A stretch of 64,000 nucleotides of DNA from Rubrivivax sp. (GTDB lineage: Bacteria; Pseudomonadota; Gammaproteobacteria; Burkholderiales; Burkholderiaceae_C), in NCBI GenBank assembly GCA_016719535.1, contig JADJYX010000042.1, positions 124,001 through 188,000 of the forward strand. The letters run 5' to 3'. The notes under the pieces were generated by a model. The model was not told the origin of the DNA, searched no databases, and worked only from the letters and a program-made list of their open reading frames with translations. Positions 17,162 through 23,674 of this stretch are shown in pieces. Position 1 is the stretch's first letter. Each line of letters starts with the position of its first letter. Both the position numbers and the translations under genes were made by a program.

Positions 17162-17877
17162 GCGGAGGTCCGGTTGCGGGCCGGACGTGCCGGCTTCTCT
17201 GCGGCCTGGTAGGCGGTGCCGGCGGCCATCAGCTGCAACACGGCGTCGCGCTTGTGCTGCAGGTGCTGCACCAGCAGCGCCTGCAGCGCCGGGCCATCGC
17301 GCGCGGCCAGTGCCTGCACCATCGCATCGTGCTGCTGCACGGCGCGCAGCCATTTGGCGCCGTCCTGGTTGGTGCGAAAGCGCAGCGCCTGCACGCGGGC
17401 ATTGATGGCGGCGTAGTGCTGCGTCAGCACCGGGTTGCGCGCGGCGGCATTGATGGCGGCGTGGATGCGCGCATTCAGGCGGTAGTAGCCCGACAGGTCC
17501 TGCCGCGCGTGGCAGGCCAGCATCTCGTAGTGCAGCGCGCGGATCTCGGCGATCTCGGCGTCGGTGGCGCGCGTGGCGGCCAGCTCGCCCGACAGGCCTT
17601 CCAGCGCCGCCAGCACCTCGAAGGCCTGTTCGACGGCCGCGGCGTCGAGCTTGACGGCCACCGCGCCGCGGTTGGGCAGCAGGTCGACCAGGCCTTCGGC
17701 GGCCAGGCGCTTGATCGCCTCGCGCAGCGGCGTGCGCGAGACATGCAGCAACTCGCACAGCTCGCGCTCGTTGAGCTTGGCGCCGGGGGCGATGCGGCCT
17801 TCGACGAGCAGGGTGCGCAATCGCTGCGCCACCTGGTCGTGCAGCGCGCCGCGGGTGAGGTCGATGATGTCGGCCAT
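17158..17877 (-). CDS. GntR family transcriptional regulator (FCD subfamily)
   Basis: A 239-residue regulator. Residues about 8-72 form the winged helix of GntR (LHDQVAQRLRTLLVEGRIAPG, then LHVSRTPLREAIKRL). Residues about 80-215 form the all-helical FCD ligand domain, with His residues in the usual metal-binding positions (RLNARIHAAI, QQHDAMVQAL). It is transcribed ahead of the dehydrogenase gene, which it overlaps by four bases, and divergently from the aminotransferase gene. The ligand is probably a hydroxy or oxo acid (inference). A second in-frame ATG at 17898 lies inside the operator-like palindrome and is less likely. Confidence 0.92.
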   Translation of the reverse strand: MADIIDLTRGALHDQVAQRLRTLLVEGRIAPGAKLNERELCELLHVSRTPLREAIKRLAAEGLVDLLPNRGAVAVKLDAAAVEQAFEVLAALEGLSGELAATRATDAEIAEIRALHYEMLACHARQDLSGYYRLNARIHAAINAAARNPVLTQHYAAINARVQALRFRTNQDGAKWLRAVQQHDAMVQALAARDGPALQALLVQHLQHKRDAVLQLMAAGTAYQAAEKPARPARNRTSA

Positions 17878-17890
17878 GGTCGAGGCTGGA

Positions 17891-17904
17891 TTTTGCATGC
17901 AAAA
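17891..17904. promoter_or_regulatory. Palindromic operator candidate 1
   Basis: TTTTGCATGCAAAA, a perfect 14-bp palindrome in the divergent region, 13 bases upstream of the gntR start. It is AT-rich against the local background, as expected for a FCD-GntR operator. Its position would allow autorepression. Confidence 0.65.
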
Positions 17905-17956
17905 ACGTCGAAATCTGAAACGAGCAAATCCTCGTAAGTCCGGAGGGTCGGTTTGA

Positions 17957-17970
17957 TTTTGAATGCAAAA
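17957..17970. promoter_or_regulatory. Palindromic operator candidate 2
   Basis: TTTTGAATGCAAAA differs from the first palindrome by one base and lies 66 bases away (centre to centre), 22 bases upstream of the aminotransferase start. The two copies would let one dimeric GntR control both directions. Confidence 0.65.
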
Positions 17971-17992
17971 ATCCGCAGCGAAAGGACTTGCG

Positions 17993-19228
17993 ATGCTGAA
18001 CCTCGACCACCACCCCTCGGGCCGCCACTTCCTGCAGATCCCGGGCCCGAGCCCGGTGCCCGACCGCATCCTGCGGGCGATGAGCCTGCCCACCATCGAC
18101 CACCGCGGGCCCGAATTCGGCGCGCTCGGCCGTGACCTGCTGACGCGCATCAAGCAGGTCTTCAAGACGCAGCACCCGGTGGTCATCTACCCGGCCTCGG
18201 GCACCGGCGCCTGGGAGGCGGCACTGGCCAATACCCTGAGCCCGGGCGACCCCGTGCTGATGGTCGAGACCGGCCACTTCGCGTCGCTGTGGGCCAGGAT
18301 GGCCGGCAAGCTGGGCCTGCAGACCGAGGTGCTGGCCCACCAGGGCGACGACCCCGAATTTCCGTCGGCCCCCAACTGGCGCCGCGGCGTGCCGGCCGAC
18401 CGGGTCGAGCAGCGCCTGAAGGCCGACCGCGGGCACAGCATCAAGGCCGTGTGCGTGGTGCACAACGAAACCTCCACCGGCGTCACCTCCGACATCGCCG
18501 CCGTGCGCCGCGCCATCGACGCCGCCGGCCACCCGGCGCTGCTGATGGTCGACACCATCAGCGGCCTGGCCAGCGCCGACTACCGCCACGACGAGTGGGG
18601 CGTCGACGTGGCCGTCAGCGGCTCGCAAAAAGGGCTGATGCTGCCGCCCGGCATCAGCTTCAATGCGCTGTCGCCGAAGGCGCTGGCGGTGGCCAGGACG
18701 GCGAAGATGCCGCGCTCGTTCTGGGCCTGGGACGAGATGGTCGAGATGGGCCGTGATGGCTATTTCCCGTATACGCCCAGCACCAACTTGCTCTACGGCC
18801 TGAGCGAGGCGCTGGACATGCTGCTGGGCGAGGGGCTGGACCAGGTCTTTGCGCGCCACCAGCGCTGGGCCGCCGGCGTGCGCGCGGCGGTGCAGGCCTG
18901 GGGCCTGCCCATCCAGTGCGCCGACCCGGCGGTGTATTCGCCGGTGCTGACCGGCGTCATCACGCCGCCCGGCGTCGACGCCGACAAGCTGCGCCAGCTG
19001 ATCCACCAGCGCTTCGACCTCTCGCTCGGCACCGGCCTGGGCAAGGTCAAGGGCCGCATGTTCCGCATCGGCCACCTCGGCGACAGCAACGACCTCACGC
19101 TGCTGGCCACGCTGGCCGGCTGCGAGATGGGCTTGCAGCTCGCCGGCGTCCAGCTCGCCGGCAGCGGCGTGCAGGCGGCGATGGCGCATTTCAGCGCGCA
19201 CCCGGCGCCGCACGTGCGCGTGGCCTGA
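17993..19228 (+). CDS. Class V aminotransferase (alanine/serine-glyoxylate aminotransferase)
   Basis: A 411-residue PLP enzyme of the AGXT/SgaA family. The N-terminal FLQIPGPSPVPDRIL matches the family start. YPASGTGAWEAAL binds phosphate, VDTIS has Asp187 for the pyridine nitrogen, and Lys213 in SGSQKGLMLPPG is the Schiff-base lysine. It transfers amino groups from alanine or serine to glyoxylate, making glycine plus pyruvate or hydroxypyruvate. The start at 17993 is preceded by AAAGGA. It is divergent from gntR and the 2-hydroxyacid dehydrogenase, and it precedes a Bug receptor by 38 bases. The set therefore looks like a glycolate/glyoxylate or hydroxyacid utilisation locus. Confidence 0.93.
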   Translation: MLNLDHHPSGRHFLQIPGPSPVPDRILRAMSLPTIDHRGPEFGALGRDLLTRIKQVFKTQHPVVIYPASGTGAWEAALANTLSPGDPVLMVETGHFASLWARMAGKLGLQTEVLAHQGDDPEFPSAPNWRRGVPADRVEQRLKADRGHSIKAVCVVHNETSTGVTSDIAAVRRAIDAAGHPALLMVDTISGLASADYRHDEWGVDVAVSGSQKGLMLPPGISFNALSPKALAVARTAKMPRSFWAWDEMVEMGRDGYFPYTPSTNLLYGLSEALDMLLGEGLDQVFARHQRWAAGVRAAVQAWGLPIQCADPAVYSPVLTGVITPPGVDADKLRQLIHQRFDLSLGTGLGKVKGRMFRIGHLGDSNDLTLLATLAGCEMGLQLAGVQLAGSGVQAAMAHFSAHPAPHVRVA

Positions 19229-19266
19229 CCGCTTCCACCGTTTCATCAACCCAGGAGACACGCTCG

Positions 19267-20247
19267 ATGCGCAGAAGAACACTCGTCCAGGCCGGCGCCG
19301 CGGCCGCCGCCACCCTCGGCCTGCCCACGCTGCGGGCGCAGGGCGCCTGGCCCAGCGGCCCGGTGCGGATCATCGTCGGCTTCCCGCCCGGCGGTGGCAC
19401 CGATGCGCTGGCGCGCGTGGTCGCCGCCAAGCTGACCGAGCTGTGGAAGCAGCAGGTGATCGTCGAGAACAAGGCCGGCGCCGCCGGCGTGCTGGCGGCC
19501 GAATACATGGCCCAGCAGCCGGCCGACGGCAGCCAGTTTCTGATGGCGCACATCAACAGCCATGCGCTGGCGCCCAGCCTGCAGCCCAAGCTGCGCTACA
19601 ACGTCGAGCGCGACTTCACGCCGGTGTGCCTGGTGGGCGTCACGCCCTGCCTGCTGATCGGCAATGCGCAGCTGAAGGCGCAGACCGTGCCCGAGATCGT
19701 CGCCGCCTGCAAGGCCGAGCCCGGCAAGGTGGCCTTCGGCTCCGCCGGCCCGGGCTCGGCGCAGCACCTGGCGCTGGAGCTGTTCAAGCTGCAGGCCAAG
19801 GTGGATGCGCTGCATGTGCCCTACAAGGGCAGCGGCCCGCTGCTCATCGACCTCATCGGCGGCCAGATCCAGTACTGCTTCGAGACCATGACCGCTGCCA
19901 CCCCGCACGTCAAGAACGGCAAGGTGAAGGCGATCGCGCAGACGCGCGCCAAGCGCTCCAAGGCCTACCCCGACGTGCCGACGATGCAGGAACTGGGCTT
20001 TGCCGGCTTCGAGGCCACCACCTGGTACGGCCTGGCCGGCCCCGGCAAGCTGCCACCGGCCATCGTGCAGAAGGTCAACGCCGACGTGAATGCCGTGCTG
20101 GCGATGCCCGACGTGCAGGAGAAGCTGCAGACCTACGGCGCCGAGGACGGCGGCGGCACGGCCGAGCGCTTCTCGAACTTCATCAGAAGCGAGATCGCCC
20201 TGTGGGGCCGCGTGGTGAAGGAAGGCAACGTCAAGGTCGATTCCTGA
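19267..20247 (+). CDS. Bug family tripartite tricarboxylate transporter substrate-binding protein
   Basis: A 326-residue periplasmic receptor. The N-terminal leader MRRRTLVQAGAAAAATLG has a Tat-like arginine run and a hydrophobic core ending LRAQG. Family blocks follow: VRIIVGFPPGGGTDALAR, VENKAGAAGVLAAEY, HVPYKGSGPLLIDLIGGQ and YPDVPTMQELG. These proteins bind carboxylates with two lobes. An AGGAG lies upstream. It follows the aminotransferase gene and probably captures its pathway substrate. No TctA or TctB gene is in the window, as is usual for expanded Bug families. Confidence 0.95.
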   Translation: MRRRTLVQAGAAAAATLGLPTLRAQGAWPSGPVRIIVGFPPGGGTDALARVVAAKLTELWKQQVIVENKAGAAGVLAAEYMAQQPADGSQFLMAHINSHALAPSLQPKLRYNVERDFTPVCLVGVTPCLLIGNAQLKAQTVPEIVAACKAEPGKVAFGSAGPGSAQHLALELFKLQAKVDALHVPYKGSGPLLIDLIGGQIQYCFETMTAATPHVKNGKVKAIAQTRAKRSKAYPDVPTMQELGFAGFEATTWYGLAGPGKLPPAIVQKVNADVNAVLAMPDVQEKLQTYGAEDGGGTAERFSNFIRSEIALWGRVVKEGNVKVDS

Positions 20248-20269
20248 CCGCCTGGACCCCCGCGACGAC

Positions 20270-20310
20270 AAGGCCGCCCCGGGGTGACCCGTGGGCGGCC
20301 TTGCGTTTTT
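20270..20310 (+). terminator. Rho-independent terminator after the Bug receptor
   Basis: Perfect 10-bp stem AAGGCCGCCC (20270-20279) with GGGCGGCCTT (20293-20302), a 13-base loop, then GCG and five T. It lies 23 bases after the receptor stop. The hsp20 gene ends just beyond on the other strand. Confidence 0.85.
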
Positions 20311-20325
20311 GGCGCCCTGGCGGCG

Positions 20326-20712
20326 TCAGGCCACGCGCACCTCGATGCGGCGCGGCTGCGCATGCTCGGCCTTGGGGATGCGCACGCGCAGCACGCCCTG
20401 GCTGAGTTCGGCGCTGACCTGGGTGGCGTCGAGCTCCTTGCTCAGCGTGAAGGCACGGCGGTAGCGCGGCAGCGTCACCTCGGCATGGGTGGATGCCATG
20501 CCCTGGGTGACGGCGAGCTCGATCTCGCCCTCCAGCGTCAGCTGGTCGCCTTCGACGCGCAGGTTGAGCTTGTCGCGCGGCACCCCGGGCAGGTCGGCAT
20601 ACAGCGTGATGCCGGTGGCGTCCTCGATCACGTCCACGGGCGGCAGCAGCGCAGCCTCGGGGCGGGTGGGCGCGGCGGCAGGGGTGTCGGCGGTGCGGGT
20701 GAGGGTGTTCAT
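20326..20712 (-). CDS. Hsp20/alpha-crystallin family small heat-shock protein (second of pair)
   Basis: A 128-residue small heat-shock protein. After an Ala/Pro-rich leader, the alpha-crystallin domain spans about 25-115 (VDVIEDATGITLYADLPG, LTLEGEI, LPRYRRAFTL, LSQGVLRVRIPK). It holds unfolded proteins in a refoldable state. The ATG at 20712 has GAGGAG eight bases upstream; an ATG at 20733 overlaps the stop of the first hsp20 gene (ATGA) but lacks such a site. It is co-transcribed with that gene from the heat-shock promoter at 21222-21249. Confidence 0.92.
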   Translation of the reverse strand: MNTLTRTADTPAAAPTRPEAALLPPVDVIEDATGITLYADLPGVPRDKLNLRVEGDQLTLEGEIELAVTQGMASTHAEVTLPRYRRAFTLSKELDATQVSAELSQGVLRVRIPKAEHAQPRRIEVRVA

Positions 20713-20729
20713 CGTGGGGCTCCTCGGGT

Positions 20730-21170
20730 TCATTGCACGTCGATGCGGCGCGGCTGCGCGGCGGCCTTGCGCTGCGCACTGACGCGCAGCACGCCGTCAC
20801 GGAATTCGGCCTGCACGGTGGCGGGGTCGATGTCGTCGGGCATGCTCACCACGCGGCGGAAGCGGCCGGCAAAACGCTCGTTCAGGTGCAGCGTCGTCTT
20901 CTCGTCGCTGGCGGCCGGGGTGGCGGCCTTGCGCTCGCCGGCAATCGTGAGCACGCCGCGGTCGAGGTGCACCTCGACCGACGCCGGCTCGACGCCGGGG
21001 GCAAAGGCAAACACTTCGATGCCGGTCGGCGTGCTGCCGACATTCAACCCCGGATAGCCGCCGCGGCCGAGGCCGCGGATGGCGGGGGAGTAGTCGAAGA
21101 CGCCGCTCATGTCGCGCTGCAGGCGATCGAGCTCGGCAAACAGATCACGCGGAAACAGGCTGCGGTACAT
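20730..21170 (-). CDS. Hsp20/alpha-crystallin family small heat-shock protein (first of pair)
   Basis: A 146-residue small heat-shock protein beginning MYRSLFPRDLFAELDRLQRDM, which is typical of class B bacterial Hsp20. The alpha-crystallin domain covers about 40-140 (GIEVFAFAPGVEPASVEV, LTIAGERK, GRFRRVVSMPDDID, FRDGVLRV). GGAGGAAG precedes the ATG. The second Hsp20 gene overlaps or follows directly, and pairs of unlike small heat-shock proteins often form mixed oligomers. Confidence 0.93.
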   Translation of the reverse strand: MYRSLFPRDLFAELDRLQRDMSGVFDYSPAIRGLGRGGYPGLNVGSTPTGIEVFAFAPGVEPASVEVHLDRGVLTIAGERKAATPAASDEKTTLHLNERFAGRFRRVVSMPDDIDPATVQAEFRDGVLRVSAQRKAAAQPRRIDVQ

Positions 21171-21221
21171 GGTCTTCCTCCGGTTCAGGGCGGGCGGCGT
21201 TGGCCGACCCGACAGCCCTCA

Positions 21222-21249
21222 ATTGGGAACGGCGTGCGCGGCTTTCAAG
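21222..21249 (-). promoter_or_regulatory. Sigma32 (heat-shock) type promoter for hsp20 pair
   Basis: On the minus strand CTTGAAA (21249-21243) and CCCAAT (21227-21222) are separated by 15 bases. This closely matches the RpoH pattern CTTGAAA-N11-16-CCCAT. Transcription would start about 45 bases upstream of the first hsp20 ATG. Confidence 0.75.
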
Positions 21250-21433
21250 AGGCGGCCGGCGTGGCCGTCACACCGGCGACACCACCCCCCGATTTGCGGG
21301 GCCGGTCAAGTCCGCTGGCCGACCGGCGCGCGCAGCCTTAATCTGCGGCCCGGTGCTCCGCAGGATCCGGCGGCCCCGGGCTGCGCGGGCAGCGCCGCCC
21401 GCCGGAGCCCACCGGGCCCCAGGAGACCCCTCG

Positions 21434-22768
21434 ATGAAAACGCTGACCGCCTGCGTCTTCGCGGCCCTGCTGGCCGTATCCGGCGCCACCACCGCGGCAC
21501 CGCCGCCGGCCTATTACGTCGATGCCGCCAAGCTGCCCTTCGATCCCATCCCGGGGCTGACCGGCCAGCGGCTCTGGGGCGTGCACAACAAGGCCGGCTA
21601 CCGCATCGAGCTGCCGGTCAACTGGAATGGCCGCCTGGTGCTGTGGGCGCATGGCTTCCGCGGCACGGGGCTGGAGCTGACGGTGGACAACCACCCGCTG
21701 CGCCCCTTCCTGCTGGCCAATGGCTATGCCTGGGCGGCGTCGAGCTACAGCCGCAATGCCTACGACCCGTCGCAGGGCGCCAAGGACACGCATGCGCTGG
21801 CGCAGTTTTTCAACGGCCGCTTCGGCAGGCCGGTCAAGACCTACATCACCGGCGCCTCGATGGGCGGCCATGTCAGCACCATCGTCGCCGAACAGTGGCC
21901 CCGGTCCTACGACGGCGCCATGCCCATCTGCGGCGTGATGGGCGACTACGAGCTGTTCGACTATTTCCTGGACTTCAACGTCGCCGCGCAGGCGCTGTCG
22001 GGTGTGGGCCAGACGGCGCCCTTTGCCGCCGACTATCTGACGGTGACGGTGCCGCAGACCAAGGCGGCGCTGGGTCCGGCCTTCCCGTTCGCGCTGAATG
22101 CGGCCGGTCAGGCGCTGGCGAGACTGACGCAGATGCAGACCGGTGGCGTGCGGCCGATGTTCGAGCAGGCCTGGATCTACTGGAATGCACTGGTCCCGGG
22201 TGACTTCCTGTTCCTGCGCGGCGTCGGCGACGGCACGCTGACGCGCCAGCCCGGCGTGGCCTGGCAGAACAGCGACGTGACCTACCAGTTCGACGCCGAC
22301 CCGGCGCTGTCGCCGGCAGAAAGCGCCTTCAATGCCACCGTGCAGCGCATCACCGCCGATGCGCAGGCGCGCCGCCGCGACGGTCTGGCCAATGTCACGC
22401 CGACCAACGGCAACCTGAAGATCCCGATGCTGACGCTGCACACGCTGGGCGACCTGTTCGTGCCCTTCCACATGCAGCAGGTCTACGCGCGCCGCGTGGC
22501 CGCCAACGGCGCGTCCAACCTGCTGGTGCAGCGGGCCACGCGCGATGTCGGCCACTGCACCTTCACGCCCACCGAACTGGTGCGGACCTTCAGCGACCTG
22601 GTGACGTGGGTGGAAGGCGGCGTCAAGCCGGCCGGCGACGACGTGCTGAACCCGCAGGTGGTGGCGCAGCCGACCTTCGGCTGCACCTACACCGACAACA
22701 CCACGCCGCGTCTGTGGGACAGCCCGACCTGGCCGTTCCCCAAGCCCGCGGCCTGCCCGGCGCCGTGA
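21434..22768 (+). CDS. Secreted alpha/beta hydrolase
   Basis: A 444-residue exported hydrolase. A Sec signal (MKTLTACVFAALLAVSGATTAA) is followed by an alpha/beta-hydrolase fold: oxyanion region LVLWAHGFRGTG, nucleophile Ser142 in GASMGGH, a late acid in HTLGDLFVPF and the catalytic histidine in DVGHCTFTP. It is probably periplasmic or extracellular and hydrolyses an ester. The substrate is unknown. AGGAG lies 8 bases upstream. It is divergent from the hsp20 pair and has no functional partner nearby. Confidence 0.82.
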   Translation: MKTLTACVFAALLAVSGATTAAPPPAYYVDAAKLPFDPIPGLTGQRLWGVHNKAGYRIELPVNWNGRLVLWAHGFRGTGLELTVDNHPLRPFLLANGYAWAASSYSRNAYDPSQGAKDTHALAQFFNGRFGRPVKTYITGASMGGHVSTIVAEQWPRSYDGAMPICGVMGDYELFDYFLDFNVAAQALSGVGQTAPFAADYLTVTVPQTKAALGPAFPFALNAAGQALARLTQMQTGGVRPMFEQAWIYWNALVPGDFLFLRGVGDGTLTRQPGVAWQNSDVTYQFDADPALSPAESAFNATVQRITADAQARRRDGLANVTPTNGNLKIPMLTLHTLGDLFVPFHMQQVYARRVAANGASNLLVQRATRDVGHCTFTPTELVRTFSDLVTWVEGGVKPAGDDVLNPQVVAQPTFGCTYTDNTTPRLWDSPTWPFPKPAACPAP

Positions 22769-22770
22769 CC

Positions 22771-22797
22771 CGGCCGGCGGTCGGCACGCGCCGGCCG
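22771..22797. terminator. GC hairpin between convergent genes
   Basis: CGGCCGGCG (22771-22779) pairs with CGCCGGCCG (22789-22797) around a 9-base loop. It sits in the 34-base gap between two convergent genes. It has no T run, so terminator function in either direction is only suggested by position. Confidence 0.35.
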
Positions 22798-22802
22798 CCG
22801 CT

Positions 22803-23603
22803 TCAGGCCGCCACCCGCCGATAGACCTCGCCCGCCCAGCCTTCGGGCTTGAACGGGCGCCAGTCGCCTTCGGGCTGCGCCAGGCGCTCGGCCACGATGG
22901 CCAGCACCATGGCGTTGAAGCCCAGGCCGCTGTGGCTGCCCAGCACGCGGATATTCTCGTGCCGCTTCGGGTCGCCGTCGAGGGTGGCCTCCTGCGGTGG
23001 CACCACGCCGTCGGTGAGCGAATACAGGCAGCTGGTGGGCACCGGCGACGGCGAGCGCTCGCGCAGTTTCTTCACCCGCGGTTGCGCCACGTGCACGCCG
23101 GGCCCCATCGGGTGGGCGATCAGCCGGTACAGCGCCTTCACCATCGCCGGGCTCTGGTTGCCGGCCTTCTCGTCGACGCTGACCGGGCTGCCCAGCGTGA
23201 TCACCTGGCGCACGCACTCCGGCGCCTGGTGCGCGCCGTAGAGCGCGAAGACGCCGCCCAGGCTCCAGCCGACCAGGCTGACCTTGCGCCCGCTGACATG
23301 GTGCAGGTGGCGGATCTTCTGCTCCAGCGCCGCCGCGTGCCGGCGCTGGAAGCCGACGTTGCGCCCGAAACCCCAGGTCTGCACGTCGTGGCCCTGCTGG
23401 CGCAGAAACCAGCGCAGCGGTGCCAGCGTGCCTTCCTCGGCCATGAAGCCGGGCAGCAGCAGCACCGGGTGGCCGTCACCGCGCGGCGCCTGCATCAGCA
23501 GCGGCCAGCTGCCGGGCAGCAGCGACATCTCGACGAGCGCCCGCCATTCCAGCAGCGAATGCAGCAGGTGCGGCGGGCCTTGGTGGGGGTGGCGCTGGGT
23601 CAT
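22803..23603 (-). CDS. Alpha/beta hydrolase (esterase/lipase-like)
   Basis: A 266-residue cytoplasmic alpha/beta hydrolase without a signal peptide. It has HPVLLLPGFMA (oxyanion loop), nucleophile Ser114 in GWSLGG, an acid in TDGVVP and a histidine in SHSGLGFN. It resembles the RsbQ/PHA-associated esterase type. Substrate unknown. It is convergent with the secreted hydrolase. The next gene upstream on the same strand is the acyl-CoA synthetase fusion, ending 71 bases away. Confidence 0.82.
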   Translation of the reverse strand: MTQRHPHQGPPHLLHSLLEWRALVEMSLLPGSWPLLMQAPRGDGHPVLLLPGFMAEEGTLAPLRWFLRQQGHDVQTWGFGRNVGFQRRHAAALEQKIRHLHHVSGRKVSLVGWSLGGVFALYGAHQAPECVRQVITLGSPVSVDEKAGNQSPAMVKALYRLIAHPMGPGVHVAQPRVKKLRERSPSPVPTSCLYSLTDGVVPPQEATLDGDPKRHENIRVLGSHSGLGFNAMVLAIVAERLAQPEGDWRPFKPEGWAGEVYRRVAA

Positions 23604-23674
23604 CGCGCCATTGTGCGGCGCGCCGCCGCCGGGCCGCTAGAGCGCTCCCCCGAACCGGCGTCGCGCAGGCGACA

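Noticed and set aside
15209..19282. A very long open frame on the minus strand (about 1350 codons)
   Set aside because: It is the true dehydrogenase frame for its middle part only. The 5' part opposes the aminotransferase and the 3' part is out of register; high GC makes stops rare.
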